From contig NZ_CP022529.1 in NCBI RefSeq assembly GCF_002237595.1, forward strand, positions 1,736,001 through 1,800,000: DNA of 64,000 bases, written 5' to 3'. The stretch is from Labrenzia sp. VG12. GTDB taxonomy: Bacteria; Pseudomonadota; Alphaproteobacteria; Rhizobiales; Stappiaceae. Numbering within the stretch: the stretch's first letter is position 1; each line of letters opens with the position of its first letter. The notes under the pieces were generated by a model, which was given only the letters and a program-made list of their open reading frames with translations, made no database searches and had not been told where the DNA came from. This document shows, piece after piece, positions 36,178-45,163 of the stretch. The position numbers and the translations under genes were made by a program.

Positions 36178-37077
36178 ATGGACAGAACTCTTCGCGGTGC
36201 CGCCGAAATGACAACGGCAATGGCGATCCTCGGTACCATCGGCCTTTTCGCGGTGCTCTCGGGCCAGCCCGCGATTGATGTCGTTTTCTGGCGCTGCACC
36301 TTCGGGGCGCTGACGCTCCTGATCATCTGCGCTGCGATGGGCCTGTTCCGGAAGCAAATCACCTGGAAACAGCTTTTCGTCGCCGCGATCGGCGGTGTTG
36401 CCATCGTCGTCAACTGGGCCATGATTTTCAGCGCAATTGGCCAGATCTCCATCAGCGTCGCGACAGCGGTCTACAACATCCAGCCCTTCATTCTCGTCGG
36501 GTTCGGCGCCCTCTTTCTGGGGGAAAGGATCACCGCCAACAAGCTTGGCTGGCTGGCCATTGCCTTTACGGGGGTGGTGGTGATTGTCCTGTCCAAGCCC
36601 GAAGCAGCCAGTTACGCAAGTTCCAATCTCGCGCTTGGAATTCTGCTCGCGATTGGAGCGGCTTTCTTTTGGGCGGTCGCGGCCCTGCTCACCAAGAAAC
36701 TCACCGGCACACCGCCACAGCTGATCGCCCTGGTCCAGGTCTGCGTCGGTATCCTGATGCTGGCGCCGTTTGTCAGCTGGAACGCGCTGCCGGAAGGCAC
36801 GATTGCCTGGAGTTCATTGATCACGCTCGGCGCGGTCCACACCGGGATCATGTATATCGTCATGTACAGCGCGGTTCAGAAATTGCCGACCTATCTGCAA
36901 GGCGCATTTTCGTTCATCAACCCGGTTGTCGCCTTCCTGGTCGACTACGCCGTCTTTGGCTACAAGCTCCAATTGCCGCAACTGGGCGGCGCGGCCGCGA
37001 TCCTGGTGGCCGCCATGGGCATGACATTCGGCTGGCAGCTGATCCGCAGCCGCAACAAAGAAGCCTGCGCTTCATGA
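36178..37077 (+). CDS. EamA/DMT-family transporter
   Basis: A 299-residue drug/metabolite transporter with ten membrane helices in two EamA repeats (for example 'TAVYNIQPFILVGFGALFLGER' in part and 'FSFINPVVAFLVDYAVFG'). The ATG at 36178 is preceded by AAAGGAGG, a near-ideal ribosome site; a TTG further upstream is not needed. Divergent from the Lrp-type regulator, which suggests export of an amino acid or related metabolite. The 3' end overlaps the radical SAM gene on the other strand by six bases. Confidence 0.85.
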   Translation: MDRTLRGAAEMTTAMAILGTIGLFAVLSGQPAIDVVFWRCTFGALTLLIICAAMGLFRKQITWKQLFVAAIGGVAIVVNWAMIFSAIGQISISVATAVYNIQPFILVGFGALFLGERITANKLGWLAIAFTGVVVIVLSKPEAASYASSNLALGILLAIGAAFFWAVAALLTKKLTGTPPQLIALVQVCVGILMLAPFVSWNALPEGTIAWSSLITLGAVHTGIMYIVMYSAVQKLPTYLQGAFSFINPVVAFLVDYAVFGYKLQLPQLGGAAAILVAAMGMTFGWQLIRSRNKEACAS

Positions 37078-38898
37078 CGTTGCGGCGGCCCGGTCCTTGC
37101 CACGTTTTCTGATGGCGGCGTCGCGGAGTTGCTTGGCAACAGCTTCCGCGCCGCCCCGCGTTTCGCGGATCATCGCCAGATCTTCCGTATCGTTGCCGTC
37201 CAGCGGCGCGATCGCAAGGTCGGAATAGCTGCGCCTTGCCGGATCGGCCTTCACCTTTCGGTAGATCCGGTAAACCCGCCAGACAGACGACAGATAGGCC
37301 CAGTGCTTTCGAAGGCTGTCGAAGGCAAAACGGGGATAGAAAACCAGCGGGTTTTCGCGCGGAAGACCCGACCGCCTGTCTGTGCGGTGTTTCAGACGGA
37401 AATAGCCACCTTCAAGCGGGTGCACCCCTTCGCATTCCACCATTAGCTTGAACCACATCATCAGGAACAGCTTGTTACCCGGACGCCCCCTGCGATGCGC
37501 AGCGGCCCGGCGCAGAACCGTTTCGATATGCGCATCCGAATAGTAGCTGGCCCAGGCAGACCGATAGGCCTCTTCCCATTCGTCGTCACTCATTTTCGGA
37601 TGGTGGCTGACACGGTGATTGAGGTCGTATTTATTGAGGTCCGGATCCATCCAGATACCCTTGTCAAGCAGCACCTTGTGGTCTTCCGAACCCGGCAGCG
37701 GTGTCAGGTAGAAAAACTCCAGAAGATCAAGCGGCAATTCTCTCTTGATGATCTCGACATCCCGCAGCACCGACGCCTTGGTGTCGCCCGGAAAGCCGAT
37801 GATGTAGCCCGCGTAGGTGGTTGCACCGTGCGCCCGCCATTTCTGCAGCATCTCGCGGTATTCGGTGATCTTGTTCTGGCGTTTCTTGGCCGCCATCAGA
37901 TTGTCCGGATTGATGTTTTCCAGGCCAATAAAGACCCGGTTCACACCGGCGCGCGTCGCCTTTTCGATAAAATTCTCGATCCGGTGGCAGAGCGTGTCCA
38001 CCTGGATGATGAACTTGATGTCGAAGCCGTCTTTCTCGCGCAGTTCGATCAACCGGTCGAACAGCGGTTCCCATTCCCGGTTGCGGGCGAAATTGTCGTC
38101 CGTGATGAAAAACCGGTCGATGCCCTGGGCAACATTGTCCCGGATGATCTGTTCCAGGTCATCGGCAGAGCGGAACCGGCTTTTGCGCCCCTGCACGTTG
38201 ATGATCGTGCAGAAGGAACACTGAAACGGACAACCGCGTCCCAGGTCGAAACTGGAATGGGATCCGGCAGTGAACTGGATATGTTTCGACGGCAGGATCG
38301 GCGTCGGCTCGCCTTCAAGCGACGGCAGGTCCGCCATGAAATTGTAAAGCGGTTTCAAGGCCCCTGCCACGGCGTCCCGAAACACCATGTCGAGCCGCCG
38401 GTCCTCCGCCTCCCCGGCAAAGTAGCTGACCCCCTCCTTTTGCAGTTCGACCATCTCTTCTGGCATCTCGTCGAGCATGGAAATGCAGCCGGAAACGTGA
38501 AATCCGCCAATCGCCGTCGGCAGTCCTTCTTTTACGAATTTCCGCGCCAGGTCCGTTGCTCGTGGAAACTGGTTCGATTGCACACCCACCAGCGCAATCA
38601 GGGCCTTGCCGCCGCTCCTGCGGATCTTCCGGGCAATCCGATCGGGCCGGACCCGCTTGTTGGTCTCGTCGTAGGTGTGCAGATGGATACGCGTATCCTC
38701 TCCCAGCGCCTTCCGGTCGCGGGCGGCCTCTGCAAGGCCATTGAGGCTCGCAAGTGTGTTGGAAGGAATGGCGGAGCGAAGCCACTGGATCGGGTAGCCG
38801 TCATCGTCATAATGAGTTGGCTTGATCATAACGAAATGAAAGTCGCGCACGCTCCTGCCCTCCGCCTTCTGGCTGAAGACAAAGCGTTGCACCCGCAT
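37072..38898 (-). CDS. Cobalamin-type radical SAM protein
   Basis: A 608-residue enzyme. The first ~190 residues look like a B12-binding Rossmann domain ('KALIALVGVQSNQFPRATDL', 'GLPTAIGGFHVSGC') but without the DxHxxG cobalamin ligand motif. The radical SAM core follows, with the cluster motif 'CPFQCSFC' near residue 217, 'ITDDNFARNREW', 'IQVDTLC' and 'GYIIGFPGD'. A C-terminal helical region of about 150 residues is extra. Likely a methyl-transferring or complex carbon-skeleton enzyme; the substrate is unknown. Single gene on the minus strand. Confidence 0.82.
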   Translation of the reverse strand: MRVQRFVFSQKAEGRSVRDFHFVMIKPTHYDDDGYPIQWLRSAIPSNTLASLNGLAEAARDRKALGEDTRIHLHTYDETNKRVRPDRIARKIRRSGGKALIALVGVQSNQFPRATDLARKFVKEGLPTAIGGFHVSGCISMLDEMPEEMVELQKEGVSYFAGEAEDRRLDMVFRDAVAGALKPLYNFMADLPSLEGEPTPILPSKHIQFTAGSHSSFDLGRGCPFQCSFCTIINVQGRKSRFRSADDLEQIIRDNVAQGIDRFFITDDNFARNREWEPLFDRLIELREKDGFDIKFIIQVDTLCHRIENFIEKATRAGVNRVFIGLENINPDNLMAAKKRQNKITEYREMLQKWRAHGATTYAGYIIGFPGDTKASVLRDVEIIKRELPLDLLEFFYLTPLPGSEDHKVLLDKGIWMDPDLNKYDLNHRVSHHPKMSDDEWEEAYRSAWASYYSDAHIETVLRRAAAHRRGRPGNKLFLMMWFKLMVECEGVHPLEGGYFRLKHRTDRRSGLPRENPLVFYPRFAFDSLRKHWAYLSSVWRVYRIYRKVKADPARRSYSDLAIAPLDGNDTEDLAMIRETRGGAEAVAKQLRDAAIRKRGKDRAAATS

Positions 38899-38935
38899 TC
38901 CGTCAGGTCAACCTTTTGTTAACCCGACAAGACGG

Positions 38936-39451
38936 TCAGCACTGCCGCTGAACAAACAGGTAACCGCGTTTGGCGGTATGAGGCTTCCAACTGGCGCCAT
39001 GCTCAGCCAGAACCTTCTGAAAGCCAGGCATGTTAGACTTCTCATCGGCAATCAGGAGCCAGCCGCCTATCTTCACGGCCGTCAGGAGCCGAGAAAGCGC
39101 ATCTAGGCGCTCCGTTTCACTCAACATGTGCAAGGTGCGGTCGATCAACACGACATCAAACGCACGGTCGGGGGAGTACTGCGCGAGATCGGCAACAACC
39201 CCCTCAATGGCAAGGCGTTCAAGACGGGCATCGGCAAGCAGCTGTTCGATGCCGTGAGGGGCCAGATCCACACCCGTGACGGAATGACCCAACCGCGCAA
39301 GAAACAGCGCATCCCTGCCCTGCCCGCAGCCGATATCGAGAATGGACAGACTGCCAGTCCCAAGCTGTTTGAAGAAATCCGCGATCACACCGGTCGGCTC
39401 TCCGAGGGCGTGCGGCGTCGTGCGGTAGAGTTCGTCGTAATCATAGGCCAT
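38936..39451 (-). CDS. SAM-dependent methyltransferase, class I
   Basis: A 171-residue small methyltransferase. The SAM-binding motif I is 'ILDIGCGQGRDALFLARLG' (residues about 37-55), motif II 'VTGVDLAPHGIEQL' and post-motif 'FDVVLIDRTLHML'. Compact size and lack of extra domains leave the substrate open; similar proteins are often annotated as TehB- or UbiE-like, without stronger support here. Single gene between the radical SAM gene and yidD. Confidence 0.8.
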   Translation of the reverse strand: MAYDYDELYRTTPHALGEPTGVIADFFKQLGTGSLSILDIGCGQGRDALFLARLGHSVTGVDLAPHGIEQLLADARLERLAIEGVVADLAQYSPDRAFDVVLIDRTLHMLSETERLDALSRLLTAVKIGGWLLIADEKSNMPGFQKVLAEHGASWKPHTAKRGYLFVQRQC

Positions 39452-39579
39452 GGCAACCCGGATAATGTGCCCCGTTGTGGCTGGTCAAGCGTACACGGCC
39501 AATGCGCAAAATTCTCAACAAGATCCAGCATGCTCGGGTTCGAAGCGCTACGCTGGAGGGCTGTTCGCAATCGACGCTT

Positions 39580-39930
39580 TCAGCCAAGCCTGTGCTCTTC
39601 GGGAATGTGCACCCCTGTCCAGTGGCCATAGCGCCAAGGCAGAAACCAGCGAGCATTTTCCGGCAGCTCCTCCGGAACCGGGTCAAAGCCAGAGGCCCCC
39701 AACGGGTTGCATCTGAGGATCCGGGACAGACCAATCCAGCCGCCAGCCCAGAAGCCGAACCTGCGGATGGCCTGCTCGGTATAGTCGGAACAGGTCGGCG
39801 CATACCGGCACCCTCGCCCCATGATCAGCGACAGGGAATGGCGGTAGAGCCAGATCAGGCCAATGGCCAGCCGGCCAGGTAGCGAAAGTGGTCTACCGCC
39901 GGGTTGCGGGCTGGTTTTCGGGGAGCACAT
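39580..39930 (-). CDS. yidD: Membrane protein insertion efficiency factor YidD
   Basis: A 116-residue YidD protein: 'LIWLYRHSLSLIMGRGCRYAPTCSDYTEQAI' (shown in part as GCRYAPTCSDYT) with the conserved Cys pair, 'RRFGFWAGGWIGLSRILRCNPLG' in part, and the C-terminal 'GFDPVPE'. YidD assists YidC-dependent membrane protein insertion. It is 26 bases after the Fe-S scaffold gene on the same strand and overlaps nothing. Length is slightly longer than the usual 70-100 because of N- and C-terminal tails. Confidence 0.92.
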   Translation of the reverse strand: MCSPKTSPQPGGRPLSLPGRLAIGLIWLYRHSLSLIMGRGCRYAPTCSDYTEQAIRRFGFWAGGWIGLSRILRCNPLGASGFDPVPEELPENARWFLPWRYGHWTGVHIPEEHRLG

Positions 39931-39956
39931 GACGCAGCGGCATCTCGTCGCACCGG

Positions 39957-40409
39957 TCAGGCGACCGCGCTGTCTTCCGTGGCACGCGCCTCGATCTGGT
40001 CGAGCGCATCGACCACGGCATCAAAGGTCAGCAGGGTCGACGCATGCCGCGCCTTGTATTCCCGCACGGGTTCCAGAAACTTCAGATCCGCAAACCGGCC
40101 CTGGGGTGGTTCACCGCCGTCCTTCAGCATGGCGCGCATGCTTTTTTGGACCTCACGCAGTTCAGCCGCGCTGGCACCCATAATATTTTGCGCCATGATC
40201 GAAGACGACGCCTGCCCGAGGGCACAGGCTTTGACGTCATGAGCGAAGTCGGACACCACGCCGTCCTTCATGGAAAGATCCACGATGACCGTTGATCCAC
40301 AAAGTTTCGAATGGGCTTTTGCAGTAGCGTCGGGATGATCAAGCCGGCCGATCCGCGGGATGTTTCCCGCAAATTCCAGGATCTTGGCGTTATAGATGTC
40401 GTCGAGCAT
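39957..40409 (-). CDS. IscU/NifU-like iron-sulfur scaffold
   Basis: A 150-residue scaffold protein of the IscU/SufU family. Cys residues suited to cluster assembly are in 'KLCGSTVIVDLSMKDG' (first), 'DVKACALGQASSSIM' (second); the third Cys position of classic IscU is absent, as in many alphaproteobacterial versions found beside yidD. The ATG at 40409 gives the family N-terminus 'LDDIYNAKILEFAGNI'. It heads a two-gene unit with yidD and is divergent from folE. Confidence 0.82.
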   Translation of the reverse strand: MLDDIYNAKILEFAGNIPRIGRLDHPDATAKAHSKLCGSTVIVDLSMKDGVVSDFAHDVKACALGQASSSIMAQNIMGASAAELREVQKSMRAMLKDGGEPPQGRFADLKFLEPVREYKARHASTLLTFDAVVDALDQIEARATEDSAVA

Positions 40410-40697
40410 AACTCGCCTCTTCGTGAATGCCTGTGATGCGCGACACATTGATGGCGCATAGCTTTTCTATATATAGATCAGACGCCACGGCAATTTCGCA
40501 AGGGGCAGAGTGGTCGCAGTTGGTCATATCGGGTGCCGCAATGGCGCTTGAAACCGGCTTCTCCCTCTCAGAAACTGTGCGTTCGCATTTTGTGTGGAGT
40601 ATGATACACGTCCGCGGCCCAAATGCCCGGGTATCCTGATCTGTGCACAGGCGAGCGCCGTATGACGAGTGACAAGGGTAAAGTTGCGAGGATCCCA

Positions 40698-41333
40698 ATG
40701 GACGCAGTCCTGAAGCCGGTTGAAAAATCCTTCGAAAGAAAGACACCGGACCAGTTGCATCGGCCGAGCCGCGAGGAAGCGGAAGCGGCGGTGCGTACGA
40801 TTCTCGCCTGGACCGGCGACGATCCGGACCGCGAAGGCCTGCTCGACACGCCCAAGCGCGTGGTCAAGGCCATCAGCCAGCTCTATAGCGGCTATTTCGA
40901 AGACCCGGCCGAACATCTGGCCCGCACCTTCGAAGATGTCGGTGGTTACCAGGACATCGTGCTGGTGCGCGGCATTCCGTTCCATTCCCATTGTGAACAC
41001 CACATGCTGCCCTTCATTGGCGAAGCACATATCGCCTACTATCCGGCGGAAGGTGTGGTCGGCCTCTCCAAGCTCGCCCGCGTCGTCGACATTTACGCCA
41101 AGCGCCTGCAGACGCAGGAAAACTTGACGGCGCAGATCGCATCGGTCATTGACGATGCTCTGGCACCGCGCGGCCTAGCCGTGATGCTCGAAGCCGAACA
41201 TCAGTGCATGACCATGCGCGGCGTCCAGAAACCGGGGGTCTCCACGATCACCACTCAATTTACCGGCGTGTTCCAGGACGACCCGGCCGAACAGGCCAAG
41301 TTCATGTCCCTGGTGCGTGGCAAGGGTCTCTAA
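40698..41333 (+). CDS. folE: GTP cyclohydrolase I
   Basis: Makes dihydroneopterin triphosphate from GTP, the first step of folate synthesis. The 211-residue product has the zinc and catalytic residues in 'PFHSHCEHHMLPFIGEAHIAY' (in part, C-E-H-H) and 'EAEHQCMTMRGVQKPG' with the second metal Cys, plus the conserved 'DPDREGLLDTPKRVVKA'. The ATG at 40698 is favoured because GAGGA sits 5 bases upstream; one at 40662 would add 12 residues. hisI follows after 44 bases on the same strand. Confidence 0.95.
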   Translation: MDAVLKPVEKSFERKTPDQLHRPSREEAEAAVRTILAWTGDDPDREGLLDTPKRVVKAISQLYSGYFEDPAEHLARTFEDVGGYQDIVLVRGIPFHSHCEHHMLPFIGEAHIAYYPAEGVVGLSKLARVVDIYAKRLQTQENLTAQIASVIDDALAPRGLAVMLEAEHQCMTMRGVQKPGVSTITTQFTGVFQDDPAEQAKFMSLVRGKGL

Positions 41334-41377
41334 CCTTCTTCCCTTGCCTGACTTCATTCTGGCAAGGGCTCCTGAAA

Positions 41378-41833
41378 ATGTCCCAAATTGAACTCTCCGA
41401 CCGCGGCGACAAGAAGACTGTTGAAGACGGTGATCTGCTGATGCCGAAATTTGACGGCGACGGCCTGATCGTCGCCGTCGTCACGGAAGTGTCGTCCGGA
41501 GAGGTGTTGATGGTCGGCTACATGAATGCCGAAGCCTTCAAGCGCACGATCGAAACCGGCGAGGCCTGGTACTGGAGCCGCTCGCGCCAAGGATACTGGA
41601 AGAAGGGTGAAACGTCCGGCCAGATCCAGCAGGTTCATGAAATCCTGACAGACTGCGACCAGGACGCCCTGGTGCTGAAAGTCTCCGTCGCGGGGAACGG
41701 CGCCACCTGCCATGTTGGCTACCGCTCCTGTTTTTACCGCAAGGTGGCCAAAGCGGAAGACGGCACCGTGCGGCTGGAACGTGTCGAGGCCGAAAAGGTC
41801 TATGACCCGGCCGAGGTCTACGGCAAGTCCTGA
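41378..41833 (+). CDS. hisI: Phosphoribosyl-AMP cyclohydrolase
   Basis: Third step of histidine synthesis, opening the purine ring of phosphoribosyl-AMP. The 151-residue stand-alone form has 'EVLMVGYMNAEAFKRTIETG', 'YWSRSRQGYWKKGETSG', the metal-site Asp-Cys-Asp in 'ILTDCDQDALVLKV' and 'NGATCHVGYRSCFYR'. There is no fused HisE pyrophosphohydrolase, so that step is encoded elsewhere. It follows folE, a common pairing in this order. Confidence 0.95.
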   Translation: MSQIELSDRGDKKTVEDGDLLMPKFDGDGLIVAVVTEVSSGEVLMVGYMNAEAFKRTIETGEAWYWSRSRQGYWKKGETSGQIQQVHEILTDCDQDALVLKVSVAGNGATCHVGYRSCFYRKVAKAEDGTVRLERVEAEKVYDPAEVYGKS

Positions 41834-42110
41834 AGCAGCACCCGCCCACCAACTCGCCCCGGCGTAACCCAAGCTCCGGCAAAAAGGGGCGTAAACTTGT
41901 CCTGAATGCCTCGCCCCGAACCTGTCCGGGATCGAGAGCTTCCGGGGATTGCATGGCTGATGTGCCACGTGCACCCGGCCACAAATCTTGGCTGCAACCT
42001 GCCTGGCCTCAACCAGCGCGCCTGAACCGTAAGGCGGCGCCTCCCCCTTTTTAAGAACGCCCAGCTCTACCAGCAGCCTCGGTTCCAACCGAGGTGTGGT
42101 CATCCGTAAT

Positions 42111-42158
42111 ACAATTTTATATTGCTTTTCTTGTATTTACAATTTTAGGTTGCTTTTC
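42111..42158 (+). repeat. Two near-identical 20-base direct repeats
   Basis: ACAATTTTATATTGCTTTTC (42111-42130) and ACAATTTTAGGTTGCTTTTC (42139-42158) differ at 2 of 20 positions and are spaced at 28 bases. They lie in an AT-rich patch of the 447-base gap 41834-42280, about 125-170 bases ahead of the serralysin gene, and may be paired regulator sites. Nothing else is seen in the gap apart from the AAAGGGA ribosome site. Confidence 0.55.
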
Positions 42159-42280
42159 GTTGATGACTGCTCGGTTCGGCAACCCCGACTTGCAGCAAGG
42201 TCATCTCCAGGCTCGCAACGCCCCCCGGGCTGACCGGAAAAGAGGGAAAGGGCCACACTTTCAGAAAAGGGACCACACTC

Positions 42281-43477
42281 ATGACGGACCAGAATTCCGC
42301 AAAGCCTGCCTCCGCCGCGGCACCAAAACCCAGCTTCACGAACGAACAGATCGCCCATCAGCTGACCGACAATTTCTGGATCAGGGAAGGAGAGCCCACG
42401 CGACACTTCGACATCCCGGTTGGCGGGACCATCACCGTCAATTATGCGGGTTTGACGCAAAAGGGTCAGTTCTACGCCCACTACGCCCTGGAACTGTGGT
42501 CAGACGTGACTGGCATTCAATTCGTCACCACCCGCGGCCAGGCAGACATCATGTTCGATGACTGGGACAGCGGCGCCTACGCCCACTCAAACCTCAAATC
42601 GGACGGAAGCATCGACCAGTCCTTTGTCAATGTCTCGACATCCTGGATTTCCAGCGACGGTTACAATCTGAGCAACTACTCGTTTCAGACCTACATTCAC
42701 GAGATCGGCCACGCACTCGGACTGGGACATGCCGGCAATTACAACGGCTCCGCCGATTATGGCATCGACAACGACTATGCCAATGACAGCTGGCAAGCGA
42801 CGGTCATGTCCTATTTCAGCCAGACGGAAAACACCGCGATCCTCGCCGATTTTGCCTATGTCGCCACGCCGCAGGTCGCCGACGTCATGGCAATTCGCGA
42901 ACTTTATGGCAGCTCCGGTGACACGCGAACCTCTGACACCGTTTACGGTGACAACGGCACCGCCGGGTCGATCATGAATCACATCATCGGCAACAGCACG
43001 CCGACGACCTATACGATCGTGGATGACGGCGGAACCGATACCCTCAATTTCGCGGACACGGGTCAGGACCAGACCATTGATCTGCGGGAACAGGCCATAT
43101 CAAGCGTCCGCGGTGTCGACGGCAATCTGATCATTGCCGAGGGGACCCGAATTGAAAACGCCATCTCAGGGTCGGGGAACGACCTGATCGTCGCCAATGA
43201 TCTTCAGAACGTCCTGACGGGGGGCGCTGGCAACGACAGATTCGTTTTCCATGACGCGGCAAGTCACTCAGCGAACCTTGACACGATCACGGACTTCGAA
43301 GACGGCAGCGATCTCATCTGTTTCGTCGATGATGACTTCGGGCCTGCGCTCAGTTTCGGACTTCTGGATTTCTCTGCTGTCGGCTCGGATGTGAGCATCC
43401 AATTCAACGACGACCGGATCCTTCTGGAAAATGTCAGTCTCGCGAGCCTGGACGTGAACGACTTCCTGTTCGTCTAG
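42281..43477 (+). CDS. Serralysin-like zinc metalloprotease with RTX end
   Basis: A 398-residue M10 peptidase. The extended zinc motif 'HEIGHALGLGH' spans residues 140-150 with catalytic Glu141, and the Met-turn is Met176 in 'VMSYFS', both intact. The C-terminus contains a short RTX-type segment ('GSGNDLIVAND', 'LTGGAGNDRFVF') and an acidic end ('SLDVNDFLFV') suited to type I secretion. There is no N-terminal signal peptide. No ABC exporter, HlyD or TolC gene is near. An AAAAGGGA ribosome site lies about 8 bases before the ATG. Confidence 0.9.
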   Translation: MTDQNSAKPASAAAPKPSFTNEQIAHQLTDNFWIREGEPTRHFDIPVGGTITVNYAGLTQKGQFYAHYALELWSDVTGIQFVTTRGQADIMFDDWDSGAYAHSNLKSDGSIDQSFVNVSTSWISSDGYNLSNYSFQTYIHEIGHALGLGHAGNYNGSADYGIDNDYANDSWQATVMSYFSQTENTAILADFAYVATPQVADVMAIRELYGSSGDTRTSDTVYGDNGTAGSIMNHIIGNSTPTTYTIVDDGGTDTLNFADTGQDQTIDLREQAISSVRGVDGNLIIAEGTRIENAISGSGNDLIVANDLQNVLTGGAGNDRFVFHDAASHSANLDTITDFEDGSDLICFVDDDFGPALSFGLLDFSAVGSDVSIQFNDDRILLENVSLASLDVNDFLFV

Positions 43478-43530
43478 CGCCGCCACCACCAACATTCCGG
43501 TCCCGACGACGCCCCTTGCCGGACCGGAAA

Positions 43531-43564
43531 GGCCGGCGTCCAGTTACCCGGACGCCGGCCGTTT
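43531..43564 (+). terminator. Strong hairpin after the serralysin gene
   Basis: GGCCGGCGTCC and GGACGCCGGCC form an 11-bp stem with an 8-base loop, followed by GTTTCAG. The minus-strand side reads into TTTCC, so it may act in both directions between the protease and the convergent CBS gene. A second, weaker pair CCGGTCC/GGACCGG lies just before it. Confidence 0.6.
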
Positions 43565-43682
43565 CAGCCTCAAGCATGTAAGGTCACACCGAAGTGTCGG
43601 CCCGGCAGCGGTCACGCCGCTGACTGGCGCCCGTTTTGTCCGGACGGGCGCTATAAGCAGGTTTCCTGACCAGTTGGCCAGA

Positions 43683-44114
43683 TCAGGCCATCGTGATGTA
43701 GCTGCGCATCTGCTCGGCTTCGAGCTCGACCTGTGCAATCTTGAACTTGACCACATCGCCAATCGAGATCACGCCGGTGAGCTTGCCATCCTTGACGACC
43801 GGCATGTGGCGGAAGCGGCCCTGGGTCATGCGCGCCATGACTTCGTTGATGTTGTTCTCCTCCGTACAGGTCACAACATTCTTGGTCATGATGCCGGACA
43901 CTGGCAGCTGAAGCGCCGATGGCCCCTGCGTGCCGATCACACGCACAATATCGCGTTCGGAAATGATACCTTCGATCTCGTTGTCGCCGTTGCAGACAAC
44001 CACGGCACCAATCTTGTGTTTTGCCAGGGTTTCACAGATTTCGCCAAGCAGCGCGTTGCTTTGCGCGGTTATCGTTTCGTGGCCCTTCCCACTGAGGATT
44101 GCGGCTACGGTCAT
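43683..44114 (-). CDS. Tandem CBS-domain protein
   Basis: A 143-residue protein consisting of two CBS domains ('LAKHKIGAVVVCNGDNEIEGIISERDIVRV' in part; 'MTQGRFRHMPVVKDGKLTGVISIGDVVK' in part). Such paired domains bind adenosine nucleotides and act as sensors. The ATG at 44114 is preceded by GGGAGG at a good distance, so the longer frame to 44234 is rejected. Minus strand, 135 bases downstream of the rhomboid gene. Confidence 0.85.
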   Translation of the reverse strand: MTVAAILSGKGHETITAQSNALLGEICETLAKHKIGAVVVCNGDNEIEGIISERDIVRVIGTQGPSALQLPVSGIMTKNVVTCTEENNINEVMARMTQGRFRHMPVVKDGKLTGVISIGDVVKFKIAQVELEAEQMRSYITMA

Positions 44115-44249
44115 CCAAACACCTCCCATGGCATCTCCGCCCCGCTGAATGCGGAACAAACCCATCATGGCAAAAAAAACAGTTCGCGCAAACCGTTGAG
44201 GCACTGCCCGGGCTTGATCCGCAAATGGTGGCAATTCGCCTGGTTGCCG

Positions 44250-45032
44250 CTACCGCCGGCGCGGCACCGGATCGAACAAGGGAAACAGGGCGAGACCGGC
44301 CAGAAAACCACCGATATGGGCCTGCCAGGCAACACTGGCCGGCGCCCCCGCTCCCGCGCTGCTCGTCAGGCCGATAATGAGATTCAGTCCGAACCAGATG
44401 CCGACAAAGACCTGCACCTGCCGATCGCGGAAGCATTTCTGAAGCGATTGTGCGGGAACGAAATAGGCTCGGGGATCGTTTGTTCTGAAGACCCCCAACG
44501 GTCCGCCAAATTCATAGACAAACCGAATCGCAAGCGCCATGTGTCCGGACACGGCCGCGGATGCGCCGATCATCGGCGACGGACTGCCCCAGTTGGTTGC
44601 CAGATGCGCCAGCGCCCCGCCCACTGCGCACAGGGCGGACAACAGTAGAAATCGGCCTGTTCCGAACCTGCGTGCCACGGCCGTTCCGAAGATCGCCATC
44701 CAGGCCAGGTTGAACATGATGTGCGTGACACCGCCATGGAGAAGGCTGTAACTGACGAAGCCCCAGATGCTGGACAGGAGCGCCAGCGGCGACAGATTGA
44801 AGAATGCCGCGTATTTCTCCGGCCAGAAAGCGAACAGGGCCAGCACCCACCGATCGAGGTTTTCGGGCAGCAGCAGAGACCGGACAGCGTGAATGACAAC
44901 CATCACACCGCCAAGCCAGAGGATCACATCCGGAAGATTGACGGCACGGGGAGACGGCGGACGCTGAGGCTCCTGCGCCTTCCTGGCTTTTTCACGTCGG
45001 GCGCGCTCTTCGTCAAACCGGTATACGTTCAT
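44250..45032 (-). CDS. Rhomboid-family intramembrane protease
   Basis: A 260-residue membrane protein with a basic cytoplasmic N-terminus and six to seven helices. The rhomboid pattern is visible: 'LLHGGVTHIMFNLAWMAIFG' (HxxxxHxxxN type), the Ser segment 'IGASAAVSGHMALA' and the catalytic His in 'AHIGGFLAGLALFPL'. The usual GxSG is GASA here, with Ala in place of the last Gly, so activity is likely but not certain. Adjacent to the CBS gene on the minus strand. Confidence 0.82.
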   Translation of the reverse strand: MNVYRFDEERARREKARKAQEPQRPPSPRAVNLPDVILWLGGVMVVIHAVRSLLLPENLDRWVLALFAFWPEKYAAFFNLSPLALLSSIWGFVSYSLLHGGVTHIMFNLAWMAIFGTAVARRFGTGRFLLLSALCAVGGALAHLATNWGSPSPMIGASAAVSGHMALAIRFVYEFGGPLGVFRTNDPRAYFVPAQSLQKCFRDRQVQVFVGIWFGLNLIIGLTSSAGAGAPASVAWQAHIGGFLAGLALFPLFDPVPRRR

Positions 45033-45163
45033 GAAACCTCAGCCTTGTTGTTTCTCTTTTCTAAGCAAGATCCGGGACAAAACAAGGGCGGTCCAGCGCC
45101 TGCGAGCACCGAACCCGCAGTATGGTGAATGCAAATAGGGCACGGTTGGCAATGCGGCGACGC

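Noticed and set aside
37495..38922. Plus-strand frame opposite the radical SAM gene
   Set aside because: The radical SAM cluster motif and full-length architecture support the minus strand only.
41354..42103. Minus-strand frame opposite hisI and its downstream gap
   Set aside because: hisI is well supported on the plus strand, and the frame is Gly/Arg-rich shadow sequence.
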